Assembly: GCF_001571085.1 (NCBI RefSeq) | Contig: NZ_BCTC01000022.1 | Location: forward strand, 1-64,000 | Source: Azohydromonas lata NBRC 102462 | Lineage (GTDB): Bacteria; Pseudomonadota; Gammaproteobacteria; Burkholderiales; Burkholderiaceae_C | DNA length: 64,000 nt | Direction: 5' to 3' | The notes under the pieces: model-generated | Told to the model about the DNA's origin: nothing | What the model saw: the letters and a program-made list of their open reading frames with translations, nothing else | Database searches by the model: none | Shown here: one piece after another, positions 52,666 through 62,792 of the stretch | Numbering within the stretch: position 1 is the first letter of the stretch | How the letters are laid out: every line of letters begins with the position of its first letter | Translations under genes and position numbers: made by a program

Positions 52666-53886
52666 TCAGCGCGCGACGTAGCCGTCGGTGAGCGTGTTCA
52701 GGAAGGCGATGAGGTCCGTGATCTCGGCCTCGGTGAGCGCGGGGGCGGCGCCTTCCTGGCGGTTGTAGGGCGCCTCGGTGCGGTTGACGTTGCGCCGGTA
52801 CTGCGCGGGCAGGTCGTCGAACTTCAGCACGCTGCCGTCGGCCTGCGTGTACCAGCGCGAGGGGTTGGTGTCGCGGGTGACGTAGAAGGAAAGCGCCTCG
52901 CGCAGGTCCGTGAAGCGGCCGTTGTGGAAGAAGCTGCCGCGCAGCGCCACGTTGCGCAGCGAGGGCACCTTGAAGGCGCCGCAGAGGTCGGCGCGGTCCT
53001 TGTAGGCGTCCAGCGCGCACAGGCCCAGGTCGTAGAAGCCGGCGTCGTCCTGGACGGGCTTGAGCTTGGGGTTGCGCGGCACGCCCAGGGCGTCGTAGCT
53101 GAAGTCGGTGAAGAGCGGGTGCGAGCCGTCGGCGCTCTTGGCCGAGGGGTGGCAAGCGGCGCAGTTGCCCTTGGCGGGCGAGTTGAACAGCACCAGGCCG
53201 CGCTGCTCGGCGGCGCTGAGCGTGGTCTTGCCGCGCAGGACCTCGTCGTACTTGCTGGTGAAGGGAGCGAAGGCGGCATCCTCCTGCTCGAAGGCCTGCA
53301 GCGCGGTCTTGATGGCCTCGTAGGCGTCATTTGGGCGGTTGAAGATGTCGCTGCCGAAGACCTGGCGGAACTGCGCGGCGTAGTCGGTGGTGGCCAGCTT
53401 GGTGACGACGCTGGCCTTGTCGGGGTTGGCCATCTCGGCCGGGTTGAGGAAGGGGCCGCCGGCCTGGTCGGCCAGCGAGGCGGCGCGGCCGTCCCAGAAG
53501 AAGCCGCCCGTGGGCGTGCCGTCCTTGGCGAAGTAGAAGGCGGTGTTGAATTTCAGGTAGCGGATGGAGGGGGAGCTGCGCCCGCCCTGCCCGGCCGTGA
53601 GCACCGTGCCGCCGGGCTGGCCCGCGTCGTGGTTGGGCGCGCCGTGGCCGAAAGCCGGGTCGTGGCAGCTCTGGCAGGACTGCGCCCGCGAGGCCGACAG
53701 CGTCTTGTCCACGAAGATCTTGGCGCCCAGCGCCGCCTGTGGCGACAGCGCCGTGGCGGTCTCCGTGGGCGCGGCGCCCGCCGCATCGCTGCTCCCGCTG
53801 GAGCCGCCACCGCCGCAACCCGCCAGCGCTGCCACCAAAGCTGCCGCCAGCGCCGCGACCGTCTGTTTTATGAATTTCGACTGCAT
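52666..53886 (-). CDS. Di-haem cytochrome c peroxidase/MauG-family lipoprotein
   Basis: About 406 residues. A lipoprotein signal ends in LAGC (Cys near residue 23), followed by Gly/Ser linker. Two c-haem motifs are present: CQSCH near residue 70 and CAACH near residue 235. The family blocks GGFFWDGRAASLADQAGGPFLNPAEM, FKVPSLRNVALRGSFFHNGRFTDLREALSFYV and the final ALTEAEITDLIAFLNTLTD are intact. It either reduces peroxide or acts as a MauG-like oxidase, anchored to a membrane in the periplasm. It heads the minus-strand group leading to feo and lies behind its own Fur-like site. Confidence 0.9.
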   Translation of the reverse strand: MQSKFIKQTVAALAAALVAALAGCGGGGSSGSSDAAGAAPTETATALSPQAALGAKIFVDKTLSASRAQSCQSCHDPAFGHGAPNHDAGQPGGTVLTAGQGGRSSPSIRYLKFNTAFYFAKDGTPTGGFFWDGRAASLADQAGGPFLNPAEMANPDKASVVTKLATTDYAAQFRQVFGSDIFNRPNDAYEAIKTALQAFEQEDAAFAPFTSKYDEVLRGKTTLSAAEQRGLVLFNSPAKGNCAACHPSAKSADGSHPLFTDFSYDALGVPRNPKLKPVQDDAGFYDLGLCALDAYKDRADLCGAFKVPSLRNVALRGSFFHNGRFTDLREALSFYVTRDTNPSRWYTQADGSVLKFDDLPAQYRRNVNRTEAPYNRQEGAAPALTEAEITDLIAFLNTLTDGYVAR

Positions 53887-53927
53887 CACCGGCCTTTTCG
53901 GACGCCCCTCGCGCCCTCATGAAGCCA

Positions 53928-53947
53928 AATGATAAAGATTCTCAATT
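53928..53947 (-). promoter_or_regulatory. Fur-box-like operator before the di-haem peroxidase gene
   Basis: AATGATAAAGATTCTCAATT (read plus; minus AATTGAGAATCTTTATCATT) matches the Fur pattern ATGATAAN-ATTCTCAT closely, with imperfect symmetry. It lies 42 bases before the start, a normal operator location. Its partner site lies before feoA. Confidence 0.7.
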
Positions 53948-54002
53948 CGAGTCAGACAGCCCTCGTGGCACGGTTACGACACGGCCTTTGATGCAGCGCA
54001 AT

Positions 54003-54028
54003 AAAAAACCGCCTTGCGGCGGCTTTTT
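54003..54028 (-). terminator. Intrinsic terminator after nadC
   Basis: Minus strand AAAAAGCCGCC-GCAA-GGCGGTTTTTT, a 5-bp GC stem extended by A/T pairs and a T-run. The opposite strand also has a T-run, so it may work both ways. Confidence 0.88.
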
Positions 54029-54089
54029 GTGTCGGGGTGCACAAAGCGGTCAACAGGCGCGCGGCGTGCCCTTTTCGCGGGCTCCCGGC

Positions 54090-54950
54090 TCAGCCCAGCA
54101 CGCGCATGGACAGGTCCACGGCGCGCACGTCCTTGGTGAGCTTGCCGCTGGAGATGCGGTCCACGCCGGTGGCGGCGATGCGGCGGATGGACGCCAGGTC
54201 CACGCCGCCGGAGACCTCCAGCACGGCGCGGCCGGCGGTGAGCGCGACGGCCTTTTCCATGTCCTCGAAGCTGAAGTCGTCCAGCAGCACGTTCTTCGCG
54301 CCGGCGTCCAGCGCCTGCTGCAGCTCGTCCAGGCTTTCCACTTCGATCTGGATGTCCACGCCCGCGTTCAGGGCGAAGGCGGCCTCCAGCGCGGGGCGTA
54401 TGCCGCCGGCGGCGGCGATGTGGTTTTCCTTGATCAGGATGCCGTCCCACAGCGCCATGCGCTGGTTGTGGCCGCCGCCCACGCGCACGGCGTACTTCTG
54501 CGCCTGGCGCAGCCCGGGCAGGGTCTTGCGCGTGTCCAGCACCTTGCAGCCGTTCGGGTTGGGCGAGAGGCCCTGGATGGCGTCCACGTACTCGCGCGTG
54601 AGCGTGGCCACGGCCGAGAGCATTTGCAGGAAGTTCAGCGCCGGGCGCTCGGCCGAGAGCTGGGCGCGGGCGTCGGCCTCGATGCGCACCAGCACCGTGC
54701 CGGGCTCGACGCGGTCGCCCTCCTGCACGGCCCAGGCCAGGCGGGCGTCGGGGTCCAGCGCGTGGAAGCAGGCGTCGAACCAGGCACGCCCGGCGATGAC
54801 GGCCGCCTCCTTGGCCACCACCTGCGCCGTGACGCAGCGCCCGGCCGGGACGAGCTGCGCCGTCCAGTCGCAGCGGCCGATGTCCTCCATCAGCGCATCG
54901 CGCACGTTGCGCGCCAGCGCCGCGTCCAGGGTCTCGTTGCTCTCGAACAT
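54090..54950 (-). CDS. nadC: Nicotinate-nucleotide pyrophosphorylase (quinolinate phosphoribosyltransferase)
   Basis: A 286-residue enzyme that makes nicotinate mononucleotide from quinolinate and phosphoribosyl pyrophosphate. It has DIGRCDWTAQL, ERPALNFLQMLSAVATLT, CKVLDTRKTLPGLRQAQKYAVRVGGGHNQRMALWDGILIKENHI and VLEVSGGVDLASIRRIAATGVDRISSGKLTK. ATG 54950 (MFESNETL) gives the usual length. A terminator follows. It stands apart from nadD in this window. Confidence 0.96.
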   Translation of the reverse strand: MFESNETLDAALARNVRDALMEDIGRCDWTAQLVPAGRCVTAQVVAKEAAVIAGRAWFDACFHALDPDARLAWAVQEGDRVEPGTVLVRIEADARAQLSAERPALNFLQMLSAVATLTREYVDAIQGLSPNPNGCKVLDTRKTLPGLRQAQKYAVRVGGGHNQRMALWDGILIKENHIAAAGGIRPALEAAFALNAGVDIQIEVESLDELQQALDAGAKNVLLDDFSFEDMEKAVALTAGRAVLEVSGGVDLASIRRIAATGVDRISSGKLTKDVRAVDLSMRVLG

Positions 54951-55046
54951 GTCTTCAAACGGTCGGAAAGGAAAACACGCCAGTGTCGCAGCTTCGCGCC
55001 GCGCCGCCGACCGGGACGAGCACCGGCCAGGCGCCATCCACCCTCT

Positions 55047-55973
55047 TCAGCCGCCCAAGCCCCCGCCCAGCCGCTCCTTGAGCCAGTCCACCAGGCACTG
55101 CACCGCCCGCGGCACCTGGGGCGAATAAGGCCGCAGCGCGTAGATGGTGGCGCCGAACTCGCCCACGGGTTTCCAGTCCGGCAGCAACTCCACGAGCTGC
55201 CCGCGGCGCAGCGCGGCGGTGCAAGAGAAATCCGGCAGCAGCGCGATGCCCAGGCCGCCCAGCGCCGCCTCGCGCAGCAGCTCGCTGTTGTTGGCCTTGA
55301 AGGGGCCGCCCACCGCCACGCTCACCCGCTCGGCGGCGCGCTTGCGCGGCGCGGCGGGCTCGAAGTCCCAGCGCTGCCCCGCGCCGCCGCGCAGGTAGGC
55401 CAGGCACTGGTGCCCGGCCAGCGCCGAGGGGTGCTGCGGCTCGCCGTGGCGGTCCACGTACTCGGGGCTGGCCACCAGGCGCGAGCGCGTGGCGCACAGC
55501 GGCCAGGCCACGTGCGTCTGCGGCGGCGCGTCGGTGTGGCGTAGGGCGAGATCGAACCCCTCCTGCGGCAGGTTGACGAGGCGGTCGCTCAGGTCCAGCT
55601 CCAGCCGGATGTCGGGGTACTGCAGCAGGAAGGGCGGCAGCAGCGGCGCGACCACCTGCCGCCCAAAGGCCACCGGCGCGCTCAGGCGCACCAGGCCGCG
55701 CGGGGCGCCCACCAGGTCGCGCACGCCATTGAAGCCCTGCTCGATGCGGGTGAAGGACTCCTGCACCTCCTCCACCAGTTGCTGGCCGGCCTCGGTCAGC
55801 GCCACCGAGCGCGGGCCGCGGCGCACCAGCGGCACGCCGGCGGCGCGCTCCAGCTCGCTGATGCGGGCGCTGGCCGACGCCTTGGAGATGCCCAGCCGCC
55901 GGGCCGCCTGGGTGTAGCTGCGCGTGTCGGCCAGGACGGTCAAAAGGTGCAGATCGGCCAGCACCGGGGCCAT
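55047..55973 (-). CDS. LysR-family transcriptional regulator
   Basis: About 308 residues from ATG 55973; an ATG at 56021 would add 16 residues and start right against the dyad. The helix-turn-helix is [55 protein letters not shown]-like at the N-terminus, followed by the two-lobed effector domain ([23 protein letters not shown]... [18 protein letters not shown]). It is divergent from mmsA with a palindrome between them, the standard arrangement for a LysR regulator controlling its neighbour. The effector is unknown, perhaps a valine or propionyl-type intermediate. Confidence 0.9.
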   Translation of the reverse strand: MAPVLADLHLLTVLADTRSYTQAARRLGISKASASARISELERAAGVPLVRRGPRSVALTEAGQQLVEEVQESFTRIEQGFNGVRDLVGAPRGLVRLSAPVAFGRQVVAPLLPPFLLQYPDIRLELDLSDRLVNLPQEGFDLALRHTDAPPQTHVAWPLCATRSRLVASPEYVDRHGEPQHPSALAGHQCLAYLRGGAGQRWDFEPAAPRKRAAERVSVAVGGPFKANNSELLREAALGGLGIALLPDFSCTAALRRGQLVELLPDWKPVGEFGATIYALRPYSPQVPRAVQCLVDWLKERLGGGLGG

Positions 55974-56023
55974 CAATCGTTCGCTCACGTGCCCTGCGCT
56001 CCCTCTGTGAATGGCATTCATCG

Positions 56024-56037
56024 TTCAGATTTCTGAA
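56024..56037. promoter_or_regulatory. LysR-type operator between regulator and mmsA
   Basis: TTCAGA-TT-TCTGAA is a perfect 6-2-6 palindrome. Its centre is about 64 bases upstream of the predicted mmsA transcription start, the usual position of a LysR recognition site, and it also touches the regulator's own 5' end. Confidence 0.72.
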
Positions 56038-56059
56038 CAATGCGGTCAGCAGTTGGCGA

Positions 56060-56088
56060 TTGTGGCGGGGGCCTGCGCTTCCTAGACT
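56060..56088 (+). promoter_or_regulatory. mmsA promoter
   Basis: TTGTGG (56060-56065) and TAGACT (56083-56088) are separated by 17 bases. Transcription would start near 56095, about 28 bases before the ATG. Confidence 0.7.
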
Positions 56089-56122
56089 TCTGGCCTTTCC
56101 TGACCAACGAAGAGACAAGCTC

Positions 56123-57655
<1,533 letters not shown>

Positions 57656-57690
57656 TCTCCGGCCGGAATCAGACCGGCACCCCATCACCC

Positions 57691-57713
57691 AGGAGGCCGA
57701 GGCCTCCTTTTTT
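57691..57713 (+). terminator. Intrinsic terminator after mmsA
   Basis: AGGAGGCC-GA-GGCCTCCT with the last T leading into a run of six T residues, 35 bases past the stop. Confidence 0.92.
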
Positions 57714-58151
57714 CATGGCTGCCATTTTCCCATGGCAACGTGAAAATACACCCCAATACCTCCGGCAAATCACTCAATAAAAACAAGGCCGGACGCCCTT
57801 GAATCAAATCCCGAATTATCAATTCCCGGCATTCAATGCTTCAACGGGAAACCCGGACCGGGCCGGCACGCCGCATACCGCCGGCATCACGAAGTCCAGA
57901 ACCGCGGCGCCCTGGGGTGGTCCGCCAGGGGAGACACCCCACCCCGCAGGTTGCTTGAACAACCAAAACCCTAGCGATGCATACCCATGCCATTGGGCAT
58001 ATTTCCAGGCCATTTAATCCGAGGGGAGAAACGTGGTTCCACCAGGCCACGACACAATCACGTGACATTCCAGCGGCACTACTCCAGAAACTGTTACCAG
58101 GCAGTGACTTATTCACGGCTTTATTAACAGCAACCGTCCTGGAGAAATGAG
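57714..58151. other. Intergenic leader of the PEP-CTERM gene
   Basis: About 440 bases, less GC-rich than the genes. It holds the inverted pair GGGGTG/CACCCC near 57914-57943 and a small ATGCC/GGCAT hairpin near 57989. The last bases hold CTGGAGA as ribosome site. Short open frames here have no recognisable content. I could not place a convincing sigma-70 or sigma-54 promoter. Confidence 0.45.
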
Positions 58152-58877
58152 ATGAGCGGAAAACTTCTTCGGCAAGGTGCCCTGACCCTGGCGGCGCTGG
58201 CGGGTATGGCCTTGAATAGCGCGCAGGCCGCCGCGGTGCATTTCGATGTCGTGGGAACGGGCTTTGCGCTGGCGCAGGGCAATACCTACGGCACGGACGC
58301 CAACAACAGCCCCAATCACCTGTTGGGCGTGACCTTCTCGGCCACGGCGCCCAACCTGCACCAGATCGAGAACCTCGCCGTGGGCCAGTCCTATTCCTTC
58401 CAGTTCGGCACGGTGGCGCTGCACGAGGAGGGCAACAACGGCAGCAACGTCAACAACGGCGCCGCCACCATCACGGAGGCGGAACGCACGCAGTTGGGCG
58501 TGAGCGCGCTCTTCAAGTTCCTGGAGCCCGTCAACAGCCCCGACCTCAGCATCTCCGCCGTCGTCACGGCCGTGCTGGGCAACCTGGTGGACTCCGCGGT
58601 GGACTTCTCCATCGATTGGGCCGACACCACCGTGAGCTTCGGCAACGGCGGCCAGTTCAGCCTGTCGCTGGACGACCTGAGCTTCAACCGCAACCACATG
58701 GCCATAGACCAGTGGGCCACGATCACGCTGCTCAGCGCCCCCATCGTGCCCAGCCCGCCCAACAACGGCGGCACGGGCGGCCACGCGGTGCCCGAGCCGG
58801 GCTCGCTGGCGCTGGCGGGCCTGGGGCTGGGCGTGGCCGGGTTCATCGGCCGGCGCCGCAAGCAACAGCAGGGTTGA
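58152..58877 (+). CDS. PEP-CTERM sorted exported protein
   Basis: A 241-residue protein. A signal peptide is cut near AQA-A (residue 26); the middle is a beta-rich domain with many Asn/Asp/Thr residues (VTFSATAPNLHQIENLAVGQSYSFQFGTVALHEEGNNG). The C-terminus is a complete PEP-CTERM: VPEPGSLALAGLGLGVAGFIGRRRK. Such proteins are cut by an exosortase (EpsH/XrtA) and sent to the surface with exopolysaccharide. No exosortase or polysaccharide gene is near, so the sorting enzyme must be encoded elsewhere. The core shows no domain I know. Confidence 0.88.
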   Translation: MSGKLLRQGALTLAALAGMALNSAQAAAVHFDVVGTGFALAQGNTYGTDANNSPNHLLGVTFSATAPNLHQIENLAVGQSYSFQFGTVALHEEGNNGSNVNNGAATITEAERTQLGVSALFKFLEPVNSPDLSISAVVTAVLGNLVDSAVDFSIDWADTTVSFGNGGQFSLSLDDLSFNRNHMAIDQWATITLLSAPIVPSPPNNGGTGGHAVPEPGSLALAGLGLGVAGFIGRRRKQQQG

Positions 58878-58919
58878 GCCCATCCAAGGGCCGCGCCTCG
58901 GGCGCGGCCTGAGGCGGCT

Positions 58920-61592
58920 TCAGCGCCCTTGGCGCAGCGCCTCCAGGCTGCGCGGGGCCACGCCCAGGTCGCGCCAGACCTCGGGGTGGCAACTGAAGAC
59001 CAGGATCTGGTGCCGCGTGGCCGCGTCGAACAGGATGCGCTTCATGGCCGACAGCCGCGCCGCGTCGCTGTGCACCAGCGCGTCGTCCAGCAGGATCAGC
59101 GTCGGCCGCCCCGCCTCCTTGAGCAGGTCGGCGTAGGCCAGGCGGCTGATCAGGCCCATCTGCTCGCGGGCGCCGAAGCTCAACTGCTCGAAGGCGCCCT
59201 CGCCGTCGGCCTGGCTGACGCCCTCGCGGCGCAGCGGGCCGGGCATGAGCAGATCGTCCAGCTCCACGCTGGCGCGCGGGAACAACAGGCCCAGATAGCG
59301 GTTGAGGTGCTTCTGCAGCGGCGCCTGCAGCCGCTGCGTCAGCGCCCGGCGCTTTTCGTTGAGCAGGCCCAGCAGCAGGTCCAGCGCCTGGGCGCGGCGC
59401 TGCAGCTCGGCGGCGTGGCGCTGGGCGCGCTCCAGCGCGGCGCGCTGGTTGGCGAGGCTGTCCTCCAGCCCTTGGGCGCCGGCTTCGTCCAGCCGGGTCT
59501 GCAGGTCGCGCCGCTCGTCGCGGCGCTGCTGGTAGGCGCGGTGGGCCAGCTCGGCGCTTTGCTTGAGGCGCTGCACGTCCTGCTGCAGCAGCTCCGGCCG
59601 CGCGGCGTCGATGTCGGCCTGCTTCGCCTTCAGCAGCGTCTGCAGGTCGTCGCGCTGGCGCAGCAGCGCCACGCGCTCGGCTTGGGCGCGCTCCAGGGCC
59701 ACGCGCTGCTCGTCCGAGGCCAGCGCCGCCTGCAGCGCCTCGTGCTCGCGGCGGGCGTGTTCCACATTCGCCTGCGCCTGCTCCAGCTCGGATTGCGCCT
59801 GCTGCGCCGCCTGCCCGGCCTGTTCCCATTGCCGCGAGGCGTCCTTCAGCGACTGCTCGGCCTGCGCCGGCGCGGGTAAGGCGTCGTCGCCCGGCTCGGC
59901 CGGCGGCAAGGTTTCGATCTGCTGCACCGACGCGGCCAGGCGGATTTGCAGGTCGTCAGCTTCAGCCTGCAGCGCCGGCACGCCCTGCGGGGCGAGCTGG
60001 GCGAGCAGGGCCTGGCGCGTGTCGATCTGGCCCGCGAGCACGCGCTGGCGCTCATGCCGGGCCTCGGCCTCGGCCAGTGAAGCCACGCCCAAGCGGCGCA
60101 GCAGCGATTGCAGCGCCGCGCCGGCCTCCTTCAGTTGCGCGGCCAGGCGCTGCAAATCCGCACCGCCGGGCGTGACCGTCACCTGTCCTACGCCCGGCAG
60201 CTCCAGCACCGCGGGCTGCAGCAGCAGCCGCCCGCCCTGGCCCGCCAAGGGCTGGCCGTCCAGGCGCGGCGCGGTGGCGGCGCCAGTGCCGGCGTGGTTG
60301 AAGCTCCATTGCAACTGCGTGGCGGCGGCCTCGCGGCGCAATTCCAACTCGCGCAGGCGCTGCTCGGCCGCGCGCAGGGTTTTCAGGTGCGCCGTGTCCA
60401 GGGCCACGCGCTGGGCTTCCTCGCGCAGCCTGGCCAGCTCCACGCCATGGGCCTGGGCCTCGGCCAGGGCGGACTCCAGCGCGCGCACGCGCTGCGCCGC
60501 GGCCGCGTGCTCGCGCTGCAGCGAGGCACGCCACTGCTGCGCGTGCACCCGCTCCCGCAGTGCCTGCGCGGCCTGCCGTGCCTGGTCGGCCTGCGACTCG
60601 CGCGCGCGGGCCGGCGCCAGCCGCTGCGCGGCCGCCTCGCGGGCCTGCTGCGCGGCCTCCAGCGCGGCCTGGCGCTGCGAAAGCGAGCGCTGCTGCTGCG
60701 CGTGGGCATCGAGCTGCTGCTGAAGCAGGTCGATCTGGCGCTGCAGCGGCGCGAGCTGCTCGCGCTGGCGCTGGAGCTGCTCGGCCGCGGCGTGCAGGCC
60801 GTCGAGCTGCGCTTGGGCCGCCTCGCGCTGCGCCTGCAGCGGCTCCCAGGGGCGCTCGGCCTCGTCCAGCGCGATCTCGGCCTGCACCTGGCCCAGCCGG
60901 TCCACCTGCTCGCGGTACTGCGCCAGGCGCTGCTGCGTCTGCTGCAGCTCGGCCTGCAGCTCCTCCCGCAGCGCCAGCGCCTCGGCGTAGGCGCCGCGGG
61001 GCTCTCCCTTCTTCTCGGTGAGCAGCGCGTTGCGCTCCTCGCGCACGCGCTCCAGCACGTCGTCGCCCGCGGTGCTGGCGACCTCGCCCAAGGAGCCCTG
61101 CAGCGCCGTGCGCAGGTGGTCGGTGGCGTGCTGCACCTCGGCGCGGATGTGGTGGCTGCCGCCCTGCTCTATCCACAGCAGGCCCGGAATGCCCCAGTGC
61201 TCCGGCTTGCTCTCGCCGCGCGTGGCCAGTTGAAAGCCCAGCAGCTCGCACAGGCGGGCTTCGGCATCGTCGTTCTCCAGCGCCTGCGCGTCCACCTGCA
61301 GCCGGCAGCGCTTGCGCTGCAGGAACTGCTTATGCAACCGCCAGCGGCTGCCCGCGGCGTCGAACTCCAGCTCCACGCTTGGGCTGGCAGCGCCGTCGCC
61401 CCAGGGCTGCAAGTCCTTGACGCTGCTGGAGCGGTAACGCTCGAAGAAGGCCGCGCGTATGGCACGGACGATGGTGCTCTTGCCGCTCTCGTTGGGGCCG
61501 GTGATGAGGTTCAGGCCCGGGTCCAGTTGGGCCAGCTCCAACGGCTGGCGGAACTGCTTGAACTGCTCGATGCGCAGGCGCTGCAGCTTCAT
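58920..61592 (-). CDS. SbcC/Rad50-like SMC ATPase (YhaN type)
   Basis: An 890-residue protein. Walker A GPNESGKSTIVRAI lies near residue 32 and the closing ATPase part contains LSFGAREQMGLISRLAYADLL (signature) and LILLDDALVHSDAARL (Walker B). Between them are two very long Gln/Glu/Ala/Arg coiled-coil arms (about residues 190-390 and 560-740) flanking a less helical middle. In this family the arms join at a hinge and the heads bind a nuclease; the middle lacks the CxxC zinc hook of true SbcC. With the adjacent nuclease it resembles the YhaN/YhaO pair, processing DNA ends. It overlaps the nuclease gene by four bases. Confidence 0.87.
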   Translation of the reverse strand: MKLQRLRIEQFKQFRQPLELAQLDPGLNLITGPNESGKSTIVRAIRAAFFERYRSSSVKDLQPWGDGAASPSVELEFDAAGSRWRLHKQFLQRKRCRLQVDAQALENDDAEARLCELLGFQLATRGESKPEHWGIPGLLWIEQGGSHHIRAEVQHATDHLRTALQGSLGEVASTAGDDVLERVREERNALLTEKKGEPRGAYAEALALREELQAELQQTQQRLAQYREQVDRLGQVQAEIALDEAERPWEPLQAQREAAQAQLDGLHAAAEQLQRQREQLAPLQRQIDLLQQQLDAHAQQQRSLSQRQAALEAAQQAREAAAQRLAPARARESQADQARQAAQALRERVHAQQWRASLQREHAAAAQRVRALESALAEAQAHGVELARLREEAQRVALDTAHLKTLRAAEQRLRELELRREAAATQLQWSFNHAGTGAATAPRLDGQPLAGQGGRLLLQPAVLELPGVGQVTVTPGGADLQRLAAQLKEAGAALQSLLRRLGVASLAEAEARHERQRVLAGQIDTRQALLAQLAPQGVPALQAEADDLQIRLAASVQQIETLPPAEPGDDALPAPAQAEQSLKDASRQWEQAGQAAQQAQSELEQAQANVEHARREHEALQAALASDEQRVALERAQAERVALLRQRDDLQTLLKAKQADIDAARPELLQQDVQRLKQSAELAHRAYQQRRDERRDLQTRLDEAGAQGLEDSLANQRAALERAQRHAAELQRRAQALDLLLGLLNEKRRALTQRLQAPLQKHLNRYLGLLFPRASVELDDLLMPGPLRREGVSQADGEGAFEQLSFGAREQMGLISRLAYADLLKEAGRPTLILLDDALVHSDAARLSAMKRILFDAATRHQILVFSCHPEVWRDLGVAPRSLEALRQGR

Positions 61593-62710
61593 GCCCGCTC
61601 TCCTTGCGCCTGCTGGCGCTCGCGCAGCAGCCCGGCCAGCACGGCCAGGGCTTCGCGGGCCACCTCGTCGCCCTCCTGGCGCGCGCGCAGCGTGCCCAGC
61701 ACTTCACCCAGGTAGCCGTCGGCGCGCAGGGCCTCCACGTCCTCCTCGGTGGGCGCGAGCTGCAGCGCCTTGCGGTCGAGCAACAGGCAGCGCAGCCGCC
61801 CCTGGGCCTGGCCCAACAGGGTTTCCAGCCGCTCGTGGGCGGCCAGGTCCAGCCGGCCCGCGAGCGTGAGCGAGAGCACGTCGCGCGCGTCCAGCGCGGC
61901 CAGCAGCTCGCCCAAGCGGTCCACGTCGCCGGGCAGCGACAGCGTTTCGCCGCGCTCGTGCCAGCGGTGGCCGGCCACGGCGTGCGGCGTGACCTGCGGC
62001 GGCGCGCCCGGCGCCGTGAGGTCCACCTCCAGCACATGCCCAGGCGCGTTGCCCTTGAACCTGTCGGGCTCGGGCGTGCCGCTGTACCAGGTGCGCTCGT
62101 CGATCTGCTTCATGCCGTGCCAGTCGCCCAGGGCCAGGTAGTCCAGGCGGGCGCGGCGGGCGCGGTCGGGGGCGATGGGGTTCAAGGAATCCACCTCCTC
62201 GGCCAGCAGCCCCTGCACGCTGCCGTGGGCCAGGCCCACGCGCAGCAGGCCCGCGGGTGTTTCCTGCGTGTCGAAGAACCCGGTGAGGTCGGTGTGCGTG
62301 TGGCGCTGGGTGAGCGGCGCGCCCAGCACGGCCAGGCCGATGTCGGCGAACACCTGCACGCCCGGGCGCTCCAGCACGTGGGCATTGGGCGGAATGCAGT
62401 TGAAGCGCCGCGCGCGCGTCCACACGCTTTCGGCCAGCGCCGCGTCGTGGTTGCCGGGGATGAGGACCCAAGGCCCGGCAAAAGCTTCCAGCGCGTTGAA
62501 GAGGCGGCGCAGCGTGCGCTCGGAAACGGTCTGCGTGTCGAACACGTCGCCGGCCACCAGCACCGCGTCCACGCCGCGCTCGCGCGCCAGCGCGGCGATG
62601 CGCTCCACGGCCAGGAAGCGCGCCTCGGCCAGCGGGATGGCGTCCTGGGGATCGAAGCGGCCGTATTGCCGGCCGATCTGCCAGTCGGCGGTGTGCAGGA
62701 ATCGGGTCAT
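61589..62710 (-). CDS. SbcD/Mre11-like metallophosphoesterase (YhaO type)
   Basis: A 373-residue DNA nuclease. The metal-binding motifs are all present: HTADWQIG, DAVLVAGDVFDTQ, VLIPGNHDAAL, LAHGS and ALGDWHGM. About 255 residues form the phosphoesterase domain and the rest the capping region that meets the ATPase partner. It would form a Mre11/Rad50-like complex with the downstream SMC protein in the cytoplasm. It lies about 80 bases downstream of the WYL regulator in the same direction. Confidence 0.9.
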   Translation of the reverse strand: MTRFLHTADWQIGRQYGRFDPQDAIPLAEARFLAVERIAALARERGVDAVLVAGDVFDTQTVSERTLRRLFNALEAFAGPWVLIPGNHDAALAESVWTRARRFNCIPPNAHVLERPGVQVFADIGLAVLGAPLTQRHTHTDLTGFFDTQETPAGLLRVGLAHGSVQGLLAEEVDSLNPIAPDRARRARLDYLALGDWHGMKQIDERTWYSGTPEPDRFKGNAPGHVLEVDLTAPGAPPQVTPHAVAGHRWHERGETLSLPGDVDRLGELLAALDARDVLSLTLAGRLDLAAHERLETLLGQAQGRLRCLLLDRKALQLAPTEEDVEALRADGYLGEVLGTLRARQEGDEVAREALAVLAGLLRERQQAQGERA

Positions 62711-62792
62711 GTCGGGGGAAGCTGCTGGCTTGAAGCCCGCCGCGGCGTGCGGGCGGGCGGGAATGAGGGGCGGGGGATGAGGGACGGGATTG

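Noticed and set aside
57980-58015. Possible sigma-54 promoter upstream of the PEP-CTERM gene
   Set aside because: TTGGGCATATTTCCAGGCC has GG and GC elements but the spacing is off by one base from GG-N10-GC, and the -24 block is not TGGCAC-like.
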